This document shows, piece by piece, positions 11,397 to 24,089 of a stretch of 64,000 bases of DNA; the first letter of the stretch is position 1, and each line of letters begins with the position of its first letter. The DNA is from Chytridium lagenaria. Lineage: Eukaryota > Chytridiomycota > Chytridiomycetes > Chytridiales > Chytridiaceae. The stretch covers positions 186,001 to 250,000 of the forward strand of contig JAHLKC010000030.1 in NCBI GenBank assembly GCA_025449115.1, written 5' to 3'. Below the pieces are notes generated by a model. That model did no database searches, had not been told where the DNA came from, and saw nothing but the letters and a program-made list of their open reading frames with translations. A program made the translations under genes and the position numbers.

Positions 11397-11557
11397 AAAT
11401 GGAGATAGGTTGAGGATGTTAGAAAGCATACCCCTTCGCAATGATCACTACACTTTTGTGAGAGTAAGGATTTTCGTCGGGGTTCCAAAAAAAATATAGA
11501 TTATGGCAAACTCACGTTGACACACGATGCTGCTCTCTACCTTCGCATATCGTCGAT

Positions 11558-12969
11558 ATGTGGAAGAATAACAAGAAAGCTCGTCGGAAGCTTGTCTTGC
11601 TGGCGCTACCTCCTGTGATCATTGGAAGTGGATGGATCATGTTTTTTCATTCTCATGATGCGCTTCCGTCAGTCTCAAGGAGGTATTCTGTCACCATCGA
11701 CCAAAAAGACAGAAACATCAGCATGGTCGCTGATACAATCAAGACCCTGTCGGCTACGTTCTGTGGAGTGCCCCGAACAATATCTTTAGTCAAATGCTCG
11801 GACTCTACATGGCCGTCTTCGTCAGCACAGCTTTAAACCGTACCCTGATTATCCCATCATCAGGGTTCAGCATCTCTGAGCAGGACTGCGGAGAAGAAAT
11901 GAATCCGGAAGAACTTGTGCCTCGATCTCGCATTAGCCTGTCTCCTTCCAAACTTTCGATGTAATAGCTGACAGGAGGAATTGTATCTTGGATCGGTTCT
12001 TTCACATGGATAAGTCCATCGACCTTTTGGCTTTGCAGAATATGACTGGTCTCCGCTCGATCACAGATGCAGCATTTTCGAAAAAGTTGGGAGTAGTAAA
12101 ATGTACCAGACTGGGGATATTATTCAGCTCTTGAAAGGATCTGGTAGCCTGGTGGATTTCTCAGGAAAACGTCTTCTACATCCCTATCCAAATGCCTCTG
12201 ATAACACTGCAGCCGGAGAGCAACAGGGCAAGTCAACCTCGTAGAGTTGACTGGCTACGAGAAAATCAGTGTGGCATCTAAATACCTTTACTTTGGGTGC
12301 ATCACGTCAAAATCCCAAGTCATCTTTACAGATCATCGTAAAGCTTTAGGACAGGCACTCAGAAAGTCATTCCGAATCACCTACACAGGTCTTCAAAATG
12401 CAGCAGAAAAAATATCTGTAAGGCTCGGAGGCGCCAAATCCTATTGGTCTATTCATCTCTCCGACCAAGACCTGTCTTCAACGGAAAGGATTAAAAAAGC
12501 TGTGGACTGGACTATTTCGCATATCGTCAGCAATGCACACGGGTTTAACCAGACCTCGCACGCAAGAAAGACGATGAGTCATAGGGAACGCCTCTTTTGG
12601 TGCAAAGAGGGGTCGACAAATAATCACAGTGGGTCTAATGCTGATGGGTACGAGAAGGGACCCATTATCTTCTTGTCAATGGCAAAAGCATTGGTGACTA
12701 TACCGAAACGTTTAGAAGACGCGTTTCCGTGCCTTTTCACTTTAAGGCAGCTGGGAGATGACATATCGCGAAAAGAGTCTCAAAAGGAAGAAGACGCAAC
12801 AGACTCACGGAGAGAACAGACAAGTAAACATGGGGTTAGTGGTGAAGAGGGAGGGGAGATGAGTCGATATGATGAGCAGTTGTTGGAGCTTCTTGTGGCC
12901 TTGTCGAGCGCAAAAGTGATTGGGAAACCTCAGGACGCGTTCTTGAGGTTGGCGAAAGAGCTCAAGTGA
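11558..12969 (+). CDS. Type II membrane protein, GDP-fucose O-fucosyltransferase-like glycosyltransferase
   Basis: The protein begins with a short basic tail (MWKNNKKARRK) and one hydrophobic segment (LVLLALPPVIIGSGWIMFF), as in Golgi type II glycosyltransferases. Downstream, in a shifted frame, it reads GYVLWSAPNNIFSQMLGLYM and then VFVSTALNRTLIIPSSGFS. This resembles the N-terminal GDP-binding motif of O-fucosyltransferase-type proteins (glycine-rich turn, then LNRTLVVP). The C-terminal half (12247-12969) includes YLYFGCITSKSQVIFTD and a polar tail. O-FucT superfamily proteins transfer fucose from GDP-fucose in the ER/Golgi. The acceptor cannot be predicted, and I cannot locate the catalytic Arg with confidence. 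A frame change near 11.72-11.75 kb is either a 65-nt intron or an indel, and further joins near 11.95-12.25 kb are approximate. Confidence 0.5.
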
Positions 12970-14058
12970 AATAAACAAAAAAGGGCCATCCTGATTCTTG
13001 TTGATTTCTCGATGTGTCTCGAGCAACATTTGTCTCAAAACATAAAGTTTGTCAATTGCGATCGAATTTGGTAAATTAGAATACATTTTGTATAACACTC
13101 CGGGTCTCGGAATAAAGACTTTGACGACGTCTCCCTTTTTTTTTTTTTCTGTGCACCGACACAGTTTTTTTTTCTTTCGTCACTTTTCATCCAAACTTTC
13201 ATCTCATCACTGTTGAAGGCATCTCTCCATATATTCGTACTCTCTGCTCTACTTGCACACAAACCATCTCACCGCATTGCAGTGTCGTCCATCGTCAACT
13301 GCTCTCATTTATACATACGATCTGCTACTTTGAACGCATCCTACCCTTTACAACACTTGTTGTCAAGACCTTGACAACCAAAACCATCTCCTCCATCTCC
13401 TTATCTCTTTCACCGGGAGACAGCTGGCAGACTCTTGCTCATTTTCTATTTTAACTATACTCTCTTTGATATCCGATCGTAACCATATCTTCTACATCAA
13501 CCCTCACACTCGAGAATGAATAGCAATAATTTGAATCAATATTAAAAACCCGATCTAAATATTGTCGTCAACAAATAAGTGTTGCCCACGATTACTCAAC
13601 TAAAAGTCTTTATTGTGGTAAGTTCACCTGCTTCGTCTCTGTTGCTCTCGTTCATATATACGGGAATCTGCAAAACATCTAACCGCTGATTGACTTTGTG
13701 TGTTTTCCCACTAGAACTCTTGCTATGCGATCCGCCTCTACCTCAATCTTTTCTTTTCCATACAACCAAACAGCAGTCGACCTCAGGTATGTTTATCATC
13801 ATGGCGGATAGCCGCTTGCATTAGACTGACACCTTAACATTAGGCTTGCACTGAACAAATTCTGGGGCTAGCATCCTTTATCTATATTATTCAACAAACT
13901 CTCGCGCGATTATTGCTCGTATCTTTTCCAAAAAAGCCACCTTGATTATATCTTTCGCCAAACGCTATCTATTATACATTACATTATAACTAGTCACCGA
14001 TAACCGTCAATTCGCCAAGCCACCCACCTCCGATACACTTATTGCATTGCTTTTGAAA
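12970..14058 (+). other. Intergenic region and long, spliced 5' leader of the AdoMet decarboxylase gene
   Basis: No conserved protein is seen over about 1.1 kb. Pyrimidine-rich sequence with GT...AG pairs fits 5'-UTR introns: about 13619-13714 (GTAAGTTC to CCACTAG) and 13787-13843 (GTATGTTT to AACATTAG). An upstream ORF spans the second intron. Another short ATG ORF of nine codons lies at 13516-13545. Confidence 0.5.
13725..13871 (+). promoter_or_regulatory. Spliced upstream ORF (29 codons) in the AdoMet decarboxylase leader
   Basis: ATG at 13725, 62 nt of exon ending CTCAG at 13786, a 57-nt intron (13787-13843), then 28 nt to TAG at 13869-13871. The join is in frame and encodes 29 residues starting MRSASTSIFSFPYNQTAVDL and ending NKFWG. 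AdoMet decarboxylase mRNAs of animals and plants carry regulatory uORFs (MAGDIS type in mammals) that stall ribosomes when polyamines are high. The same role here is inference from position and size. Confidence 0.45.
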
Positions 14059-15937
14059 ATGGTCCACTCCTCCTCTGACACCACCTGGTAAGCATTTATT
14101 ACGTGTTTTTGTAGCTTGGCTCAAATTGCATCTGATATCATTTGTGCTGAAGGAAACCGCCGAACGGGCTCCCCAACACCCATGCCCTTTTCCCCGAAAA
14201 CCAATCCGATGAAAAATTGACCCTTTCCGGCTTCGAAGGACCTGAAAAACTCCTTGAAATCTGGTTCAAACCTTCAGTTACTCGCCGTCCTTCTGTGGTT
14301 GACGGACCCCTTCTTTTTTCTCACGGGCATTCATTATCAAGTAATGGTGCTTACTCCGACTCCGACTCTAGCGATAGCGGTGTTGATTCCCTTCAAGGCG
14401 CACCCGCTCACCCTTATGCCTCTAGCTCCTACACTGACGCTGCAGGAAGGATCATGTATCGTCGTACCGGCTTGCGCGTTGTGCCGCGTGCAGTTTGGGA
14501 AGACATGCTTTCCCTCGTTAAGTGCCAGGTCTTGAGCGTCATTAACAACGAGTACATGGATTCTTACTTACTGAGGTACCCTACCCTTTCCTGCCTTGTG
14601 TATACTAAAGCTTTACATAGTGAATCGTCTATGTTCGTTTATCCACACCGTCTTATGCTAAAGACTTGCGGTACGACCACCCTTTTGAACGCTGTTATGC
14701 GGATTCTTGAAATCGCCAAGACCTACTGTGGCTTGGAGGAGCTTAGCGCTGTATTCTATTCGCGCAAAGCCTTCCTTTTCCCTGAGAAGCAGATATGGCC
14801 ACACGGACGATGGGGAGACGAGGTAATTTAACAAGATGCTGTTCATTCAGTCTTAACCAATAATCCTTTTTTCTAGGTCGCTTTCTTGGATGAGCTCCTT
14901 CCCAGCTCAAGCTTTGAAACCTCTGCTTATGTTGTTGGCAAGATTAACGGGGATCATTGGTGCTTATACACGGCTTCTCCTAGGAAGACGCACCTTGACC
15001 AAGACGGCATTGAGATTCTTGACGATCCTATCAACATTGACTCGGACACATCGTCCACTGGGTCAAACCACGACGGTGAAGAAGGCTACCATTCTGATGG
15101 CGATGACGGCGAGGACGACGACGTGACTTTGGAGATCATGATGCAAGACCTTGATCCCAATGTCACCAAGCTCTTCTGGCGCACTGAGGAGGAGCAGTGT
15201 GACGAGGCTGATAAACTTAAGCCCTCTCAGACTCAGTCGAAGGCTGTCCAGTTTGCGAAGGGAAGCTTCAACACCGATCTTACTGTTAGGAAGGCCGAGC
15301 GTCGTCTTTTGGTGAGCGTCTACATCCACTTCGTTCATGGAGTCATTTATTAGTAATCTAATCCAACATCTTTATAGGAGCAAACTGGTATCGAGAATGT
15401 TTACCCTCACTCCGTTGTCGATGACTATGTCTTCGATCCATGTGGCTACTCTCTCAATGGATTGCTTGGGCCCTACTTCTACACGATTCACGTCACCCCA
15501 GAGGACCACTGCTCCTACGCCTCTTTCGAGACTTCAATTCCTGTCAAGAAGTTTTACCCAAATGTGCGCTACCAGCATACTTACCGCCAGGGTTCCGAGA
15601 CGGAGTACGACACCTTTGAAGATGTCGTGAGCAAGGTTGTCGAGTGTTTCAGACCTGGTCGCTTTTCCGTTACTCTGTTCACCGCCGCAGTGTTGCCCGC
15701 AAGCACGGAAGGGAGGGTCTTTTAGAGAACGGCCGTATCGGTGGTTTCCGCCGAACCGACCGTATCAGCCACACCCTTGGCAAGTGGGACTTGATCTTCT
15801 CGCACTACATTGCTAAAGGCGCAAGGGAGCCTATCTCGCCTATAAAACCTAAGGTCACTGTTGTTTCCGTCAATGGCAAGAAGAGCGACGCCACCATCGT
15901 CCAGCCCGCTTTGGCGGACGCCACTATGATGCGTTAA
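14059..15937 (+). CDS. SPE2: S-adenosylmethionine decarboxylase proenzyme
   Basis: Four exons: 14059-14087, 14153-14822, 14877-15311 and 15378-15937. Introns fall in phase. Signatures are FEGPEKLLEIWF near the N-terminus, SESSMFVYPHRLMLKTCGTT containing the self-cleavage Glu-Ser-Ser site that yields the pyruvoyl group, and YVVGKINGDHWCLYT. Further on are FDPCGYSLNGLLGPYFYTIH (with the family Cys) and GGFRRTDRISHTLGKWDLIF. The enzyme makes decarboxylated AdoMet, the aminopropyl donor for spermidine and spermine, in the cytosol. An acidic stretch of about 45 residues at 15030-15130 (DDGEDDDVT) is an insertion relative to compact family members. A missing C near 15681-15683 breaks the frame (ACCGCC where ACCCGCC would restore it). 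A long intron-containing leader with an uORF precedes it. Confidence 0.93.
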
Positions 15938-16434
15938 ATATCATTCATTTATGGCCTTTTCATCACTATCATCCCGCCTTCATCTTCATTTACTTTGAGA
16001 TTCTATTGTTTCTCAACACATGCTTGTTTCCTGTTTATTTTTTCTTCCTTCAAATTATTGCACCTCCCGCTTATGTGGGAGTCCAGATCATCTTCCTCTC
16101 TTTTCTCTCTTCTTCATTATCGATCAAAAACCAAAAAAAAAGTTTTTTTTTTCGAAATCACTTCTCGTTTATTCTCAAGAAACCCGATGAGCTTGTTTTT
16201 TTGTTTTTTTTTTGTGCTATATGCAAACAACAGTAATATATTTCCGTGGATGGGTTCTTGAATATTGAGTATTTTTTCTGCTTATTTTCACCCTAACCTC
16301 AGTTGAAGCGCATACACGTATCATACAGTGCGTATCGGACCTCCAAAACCCGTTTGTAGGACAAAGCCATTTGATCAATGTACAATGGAACACACGCCAG
16401 TGCCATTGGAAGGTTTTACACCACTGTCTGAAGA

Positions 16435-17797
16435 ATGGTAGTCAGTGACAGTAATCGAGCAGCCTTCATCATCAACCCAAAGGCAGCTCATGGAACGTCC
16501 ATGCGAATATGGGAGAAGGTTAGAAAGCCTTGGACACGTCTACATGACAATGTTCTGACAATATTTGTTATCGCTGGGCTAGATAAAGGGTTTGGTGCCT
16601 GAACGGTTTCCTGGAGGTGTCAATTTGCTTGTGACAGAATATTCGGGGCATGCGTATGTTTTAGCGAGGGATGCGGTGATCACTGGTGGGAGGAAGTATG
16701 ATTGTCGTGCGCTGATATGGGGACAGGATATGATGTTATTGTAGTAATTGGAGGTGATGGGACCATCAGTCAAGTCGTTGGAGGGTATATTTCTGCAAAG
16801 GGACTCGAAAATGGAGTTACAATTGGAATTATACCTAGTGGTGAGTTTGTGTTGGTTTTTTTTTTACCGAAATGTTAAATGAAACGTTTGATTTCTTTTA
16901 TTAGGGACTGGAGGGGATTTCATTAGAACCTTTGCGGCGTTTGCCAAGGATCCTATTGAGGCTCTTGAGTTAATTTTGACAGGGGAAAAGGTGATCATAG
17001 ACGCGGGACTTGCGACATATACGGAAGAGGATCCAATTCAAAAGGGTCAGCAGACATCGCAAAGATACTTTGTAAATGTCGCATCGTTTGGAATTGGGTA
17101 AAATTACGATGCTGTTTATTGTTTTTTACTGATGATATTACAGTGGAAACGTTGTGAAGGCGATAGAAGAGTCTACATATTCAAAAATAACTGGGAGTTG
17201 GGCATATTGGCTTCGTAAGCTCTCTTATGATATGACGCTAATTTGTGAGACACCGCGGCGGAGAATCTAAAGTACAGGTTAAAGCGTATCAGATTAGAGT
17301 CTTGGGATGGTGATGATCATCGGGTGGTGGAGAGGAATGTGTATGAATGCGCTGTGGGCAATGGGAGGTTCTATGGAGGTAGCATGATGATCGCACCTCA
17401 TGCTGATCCTTGTGATGGAAAGGTTTGAGGCACATCATTTTAACCGTTGTTGATGGGTTCAAAGCTGGACATGGGTACCCTGTTCGATTTAACGATAACG
17501 CAGGTTGTCCGTCATGCGGAGCCTGGGTTAAAAGCTGGTGATTTTCACACACGGTTACCAAATAACGTGACTATGGAGAAAGTCTCAAAGTTAAAGGCGA
17601 AAGCTGTCAATCCGTCAGATCGTGTTTATGTAGAGCTTGATGGAGAAACTTCAGGTATATTGGGCTCTTGTCTGTAGTGTCATACCTGACCATCCTTTGT
17701 AATAGGAATGCTACCTGCCGAGTTTGAAATTGTTCCTAGTTGTGTTCGCCTTATAATCCCGGCGACGTCATGGGTGGTTCGGACAACATGCTCATAG
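16435..17797 (+). CDS. Diacylglycerol/sphingosine-type lipid kinase (DAGK catalytic domain)
   Basis: From the ATG at 16435 the frame gives RAAFIINPKAAHGTSMRIWE, the usual start of a DAGK catalytic domain. It then reads LLVTEYSGHAYVLARDAV and, after an intron, VIVVIGGDGTISQVVGGYIS with the nucleotide-binding GGDGT motif. IGIIPSGTGGDFIRTFAAF and YFVNVASFGIGGNVVKAI follow. The C-terminal lobe ends with MLPAEFEIVPSCVRLIIP. YegS/LCB-kinase/DAGK family enzymes phosphorylate the hydroxyl of a lipid such as a sphingoid base, ceramide or diacylglycerol using ATP. Which lipid cannot be decided here. No membrane segment or C1 domain is seen. The next gene (condensin) starts only 102 bp beyond the stop. 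The join between 16560 and 16760 is approximate. Confidence 0.75.
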
Positions 17798-17899
17798 TGT
17801 TTATTTATTATATATGTATTTAAATAAAGATCGTCTTTATTTGGTGGCCCATCTTGGAACTCTTATAAATTTTTTGTTCGAACGACAACAATATCGGAC

Positions 17900-20800
17900 A
17901 TGACCGTCAGTAAGGATCCATCATCAGAATGTCGAGACATCCTCAAGCGAGCGTCGGAGGCCGCATCTGCCCATCGAAAATGTGCAGTGGCTTTGAGAAA
18001 CCTTCATTCTCGCTTAGAAAAGGCCTTTTTCTATGATGTGATGTGGACAAGCATGCTCCCGCTCTTTGCAAGCAAGAGAGGCACCCCAGAGTGCGATCGT
18101 GCACTCAAGTTCGTTGACTTTTACATGGAGTTTCTGGAAAACGGTCTCACCATCTTTCGCTTTAGTTTTTGAGACCTGATGTTTTTTTTTATTATTATTT
18201 AGAATGGAGGAAGCTTTGCCTCCATTTGTTGAGTTTCTTCTGAAAAAACTCATTTATGGATTCCAAGCCAAGAGCGTCACTGTGCGGTACAGGCTCTGTC
18301 AGCTGACCTTTCATCTTCTTAACCATTTGACGGAGATTGAGTGGGTCTATTGCTCCTCAGTCTTGACGCTGATTGTTATGCAGCGACCGGATTTACGACA
18401 ACATTCGACAGTCGTTGATTCAACGAGTAAAGGATAAGGATGCTCATGTCAGGAAATTTGCATCCATCGCTCTCTCTCGGCTTCAGGGACCTGCGGAAGA
18501 CTACGATGCGGACATTGCTGGGATTCTTATGGAGATGCTGGACACGGACCCGTCCCCGTAGGTTTCTGTGTTAAGCTGAAAAACTTAATGTGAAGGGATG
18601 TGCGCAAGAGTGTTTTGCTGAATCTGGATCTAAATGAGCATACTGTGGATGCTATTGTGAAGAGGGCGAGGGACTTTGACCGTTCGGTTAGACGGTATAC
18701 GTACATCAAATTTAGGCAAAACTTCCATTGCCTCTCCCTGCTCGAGCCAACGGCTAGGGAGAAGTTTTTTAAAAGTGGTTTGAACGACCGGTAATTAAAA
18801 TTCATCTGCTTTTTGCTTATTATATAGTGACTCGGGCGTGAAGAACGAATGTTTGGAGATGTTGTGCGAACAGCTCTGGGTGAATGCCGAGGCGAATCTT
18901 TACAATGTAGGATTCTTCATGAGGAAACGTTTGATAAGTTTATAGTTTGCGAAAGTCTTGGATGTATTCTCGAACGATACGGCTGAGATTGCGTTAAAAT
19001 CACTGATGATGTCCCCAAAATTCGACACGACCTCATTGGAAAACCTCTTTGGATGTAGAGCTTTTTTTAATGAGCGAGACTTACTTTTCATAGTGATGAA
19101 GACGGACCAGTTGGACTACATCGTGGCATTTGTCGTGCGTATCGCTTTGCATATAAAATCGGAATCAGAGGTGCCAATGCCAAGGAAATATTATTATTAA
19201 CGCCTTTAGACTGTTGATAGTGTTCTCGAAAACTTCCCACTCTTCCGAGATTTGCGATCACATCTTAACACATTTTGGATCAATGTTGCAAGCGCCCACA
19301 GAGGAAGTCGCAATTGAACGTGAATTTCTTTTGAAGCAACTTATTTCGATGGTGGAGTATTATGACTTCTCGGATGAACTTGGACGACGCTCGTTTGTGG
19401 ATTTAGCGAGTAAGAAGTAGTTGGGAGGGCGCCACTAAAAAACTTACAGAGGAACTACTTCAAACTGCAGAGTTACCTCCAGACTTCATTCCCATAATCT
19501 TGAGAATTCTGAAGCTGCATATAAACGAAGAGGAGTTGTTTTTGTGAGTCTTATGATCTTGGCTCCAGTGTTTATATTGTGTTTACAGGCATGTAGCAGA
19601 GGTTGTCGTTGAGATGACGGGCAATAACGAGAATGCGATGTCTGAGGTTGACGCGGATCCAAACAGTTCTGTCATTGCTCTGCAGGCACTCGAGATTACG
19701 AGATCCACATTGGAAATTTCAGAAAAGGTTCGAATTTTGTTTTCTGAGTAAAGCTGAAGATTTTATGAAGAATATGTACTCGAGCGTCTACTTCCAGTGC
19801 TTACTACATCGAATGATCTTGCCAAGCATCAAGAGCTCAAATGTAGTTTTGAGAGAATCTGGCATTCACTGTCTTGGACTTGCTTGTGGACACAGCAAGG
19901 TTCACACCGTCAAGTTTCTTTCTAACATATGCAGGCACTAACAGTGGAGAACGCAGATTTCTTCCTGTATTGCTTCAACAGCGGAGAATCCAAAGATATT
20001 AAGATGAAGTCTTTGCAGGTCTGCGATTCTTACTGCAAAAACAGTCCGGCTGATTTTTAAAGATTATCTTCGATTTAGTGATGATACACGGAGCCGCGGG
20101 ATTCTCTGAAGATACAGTAAGTTTTAATTTTCTTCTTTTTTTATTAAAGGTTTATAGATACTCAGTGCTGCAAAAATAGCTTTGAGCTCGGCGGACACAA
20201 AGATGTTGACCATCGCGGTGGAAGGAACGTCGAAGCTTTTGCGAAGTAACTTTGTATCCGATGTTGAGGTACAGTAGAAACATTATCGCTCCCTAGAATT
20301 AAAACCCTGTGTCAGATTATCGAGGCTTTCATAATTTTATATTTCCATCCCCATACCGTATCAAATCAGCGTCTAAGTCAATGTCTCAGCTTTTTCATGC
20401 CTTGGTTCTCACTTTCAGCCTACGCAAACCAGCAACTTGTTGTAAAGGTAAATACGACCTTTATATTTCTTCCAAACTGATTTTCTAGGCATATATACCT
20501 GCGTTGAGACTCTGTCGGGAATATATGAAGTATCTACTTCAGACATCACACTATTGGATGTCTTGAAGCAGATGGCCGAATGGACCGATGCACGTTTGTT
20601 GGTAAGGATGACGAATGCGATGCTTAATACTAAACTCGAAAAGCAAAAAGAGGAGAAAGAGAAAGAGAGCGAAGATAATGACATTGAAAAGCCTCATTGC
20701 CACTTAGAGATTCTCATCAATCTAATGGAAGAGACTATTCTTGAGCCAGGTGCGAAAAACAAATATGCCATTGTCAGTTAATATTTTTATTTTGTTCAGA

Positions 20801-21068
20801 TTTTGGAATCACAGCCTGCACCGCCTTAAACACATTGCACATTGAAGCAAAGACTTGGAGCGATAATTCGGAAAAAATCATGGGTCTTATTAGCAAAGTC
20901 AATATGGTAATGACTCCCAGCCTCATATGTGCTCTAATGTTTCGTCAGATACTGATACACGATGCTGCTTCCGTAAAGCTAATTAAAAAGTAAGCGTTCG
21001 AGCGATTGATTGCTTTTTGATGCTAATCGCCCCATTTCAGATTCTTGTTGAAAATGCAAGCGGAGTGA
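17900..21068 (+). CDS. Condensin complex HEAT-repeat subunit 3 (CAP-G / Ycg1 / Cnd3)
   Basis: A chain of short exons encodes a HEAT-rich protein. The N-terminus is MTVSKDPSSECRDILKRASE. Diagnostic CAP-G sequence follows: RVKDKDAHVRKFASIALSRL, GILMEMLDTDPSP, VRKSVLLNLDLNEHTVDAIV and RARDFDRSVRRYTYIKF. Later exons keep the HEAT pattern (VVLRESGIHCLGLACGHSK, then YIPALRLCREYM in the C-terminal Cnd3 domain). CAP-G forms, with CAP-H, the DNA-binding safety belt of the condensin I SMC2/SMC4 complex for mitotic chromosome compaction. The gene has at least a dozen introns of roughly 35-60 nt. It ends LLKMQAE at 21068, 105 bp before the DHHC gene. Length is somewhat below usual CAP-G size (about 900-1000 residues). 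Confidence 0.85.
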
Positions 21069-21173
21069 AAAGGTTTGTTTTGTCCTGTCATCAATCCCTA
21101 AATAAATATAAATAATTAAAATCAATTATTACAATTTTTTGGTGCAAAACAAAAACAAGATTACTCCAAGCAG

Positions 21174-23789
21174 ATGATGGGAGGGAAAGAACAGCCGGAT
21201 GATAAGGAGTCTCTCCTCCGAGGGGACGCCCTTGAGTCCGCCGCTACCGTTCCGGTTCAACACTCGCACGCACATCATGATCATTCAAAAGGCCATTCGC
21301 ACAACCACCATAACTGTGGGGACGACCATCACCATGATCATGATCACACCATGTCTGTCAGGAAGGGAGCCATCCCTCTTGAGAACGCAGCTGGTGGGCT
21401 TCTCATTACACCCTTATTGACCGAGGCCGGGGTTTTTTCTAAGTTACTAATGCCTGTCGGTGTAATTTAGATCTGGACATCTTCCAGGCATCACAGAGAG
21501 GCTTTCTGCCAAGGGTAAAGCATTTGCTGGACATCGAAAACGTGTCAGCCACGGCCAGAGACAAGGACAACTGCACCGCCTTGCACTGGGCTGCCATTGT
21601 GAGTGCCTTTATCGATACGAAGTTATGTGACGTTGAACTTTTGTTTTGTTTGTTTGCAGAATAACCAAATCGCTATTGCAAGGCTCTTGGTTGAACGGGG
21701 TGCAGAGATTGATGCTATTGGTGGAGAGTTGATGGCTACGCCTTTGCAATGGGCATCAAGGTCAGAAGGAAGCATTTTTCTTACGTCGAACTAACTTTTC
21801 ATTACTTTTATAGAAGCGGACATGTTCAAATGGCTACTTTTCTCTACCAGAGGGGAGCGAATCCGTTGGTTAAAGACAACCAAGGCTACAATTCTCTCCA
21901 CCTTGCCGCTCATGCCGGACATGCGATGATGCTCATTTACTTGGTTGCTGTTGGTGTGGATGTAAATTCACCAGATACCATGGGGAGAACGGCATTGATG
22001 TGGACAGCTTACCAAGGGAATTCACCTGAATCAATGGATGCAGTTATCAAGCAAAAGGCTGGATTAGATGTAACGGATTCCACAGGGTACACTGCGCTGC
22101 ATTGGGCTGTGAGTATCTTTTGTTTTGCTTTTTGCTGAAGTTGGAATGCTAATAAGTTTTATGTGTAGATTATCTCCCATCATCTCAATTTTGCAAAGAA
22201 GCTTATTGAGGCGGGAGCTACTATGGACATAAAGGATCCAGAAGGGAAGACTCCTGCTGACTGGGCTAAGGAGCGTGGCCATGCTGACCGATTTGCCGCA
22301 ATTCTTCAGGAATGCAGTAAGGGAAAACCAAGTGGACAACCTTTCAGCAAGGTAATAAATACCTCATCTATTATTTCATCTTTATTGACATATTTTATCA
22401 AGGACACTACCAATCGCATCATCTACATTCTTCCTTTCATCGAGCTCCCCTTCGCCCTTTGGCTTTTCTCCAATTTCGAGTGGTTTATCGCCTTGCCTGC
22501 TTTCGCGGTCTCATTTTACCTCATCACGGCTCAATTAATAGTTGCATATTTGATGGGGGGCGATTTCGCAAGTCTCACCGCAACTCCATTCCTTACATCC
22601 ATTCCGCAGGCAACCATTCTTTACTGCGGTTTCGCGTGGTTGCAGATCCTTCCTTGTAAGAATTTAAATTGCGTGACCTAGCTGATCATTTTAGACACCA
22701 GCTTCCTCTTTTTTGAACAAATTGCGTTCTTATCGCTTTTTGTGACGACTATTTATTCATTCTATCGTGCGCTTTATGCTGATCCTGGGTACCTCAGGAA
22801 AGTGCAGAATGCGGATGAAAGGAAGAAGACCGTTTTGCAGCTTGCTGAGGAGGGAAAGTTGGACGCAAGGAATTTCTGTGTTAGCTGTTCTGTGAGTATA
22901 TATATATATATATATAGTTACCTATATGAACGCTTATGCTGCTTTGGCGTAGATTCGGAAGCCACTTAGGAGCAAGCATTGCAAGTTTTGTAATCGTTGC
23001 GTGGCCAAGTTTGACCAGTACGTTCTCTGAGCAGCTTTTTATGACGTTTATATCGTGGTTTCTTTCACTTAATAAGCTTCTAACATTGGTCGTTTCTTTT
23101 CTTGCTACTGCGTAGCCACTGCCCATACACTTACAATTGTGGTAAGTGTCGTGTTTTAACTGGATAGTGTAGGATGTACTTATTCTCTTTTATTAGTCGG
23201 CGCGTTAAACCACCGGATGTTCCTTTTATTTACGGTATCGCTACCCCTAGGCTGCTGGACATTCTTATACATCGTCAGCTACTGTAAGTCCCACCATTCA
23301 CATTCACTGGCATACTGAATTTAAATCCTTTTAGACTTCCAAGTCGCAGTCCCCGCCGAAACCGTCCCCTCCCCGCACTGCTTCCTTGGCAACTCCCTCT
23401 GCACCAATTTCGCTTATGACCCTGCACTTATGACATTCTCATTCTGGATGCTTTTCAACAGCTGCTGGGTCATCTTCTTGTTCTTTTTCCAGAGTTACCA
23501 AATCTCTATCAATCTCACCACGAATGAGTTTACGAATTTCTATCGATTCAATTATCTTGTGCACCCGCAAGATAAGGATTTGCCGCCTTACAGGAGGAGA
23601 ATGTTGAATCCGTTTAATTTGGGACCGATTGCGAATTTCGCGGATTTCTTGTCGGGCGGTGGGGTTTTGAAGGATGTGAATTGGTGAGTTGGTTTTCTAT
23701 GGATTTGTTGCTCACTAATTTTCACATTTAGGTTTGACATCTATGAAGTCCCTCGTGCTCTCGAGAAAGTCAGCGAGGCCACCGTATAA
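21174..23789 (+). CDS. Ankyrin-repeat DHHC palmitoyltransferase, Akr1/HIP14-like, with His-rich N-terminus
   Basis: The N-terminus ([18 protein letters not shown]) is followed by a His-rich stretch of about 30 residues ([17 protein letters not shown], then DDHHHDHDH). Five to six ankyrin repeats follow, including [44 protein letters not shown] and [17 protein letters not shown]. Hydrophobic segments come next ([32 protein letters not shown]). The zinc/DHHC domain reads [20 protein letters not shown] joined by an intron to [11 protein letters not shown], so the catalytic motif is DHHC, whereas yeast Akr1 has DHYC. Two more membrane spans and a conserved tail ([18 protein letters not shown]) complete it. 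The enzyme S-acylates cytosolic-face cysteines at the Golgi and endosomes; Akr1 palmitoylates Yck kinases. The His-rich head is unusual and could bind metal. Confidence 0.9.
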
Positions 23790-24089
23790 TATCTTTTCTT
23801 TGTTTAACTGTGGTATTCTCCCTTCATTTACACTCCACTTAATATCGTGGCTGGGTGTTTTTGCTATGCAAAACATTCCGTCTTTCTCCCTCCTTTTTCT
23901 TCACGTCCTTGTTGATTCCGGCTTCTATCTGTATTATAACTCGTGGTGAAGGTTTTGTTTTGTCTGCGATTCGAAAAGTGCCTTTTTAATAAGATGGATT
24001 GTATTGTTGCAATAAGCATGTGTATCGCTGATATAAATTTGTCAACTTCACTCGTATTTTTTTTCTCCATCCATCCTATTGAACAAACG

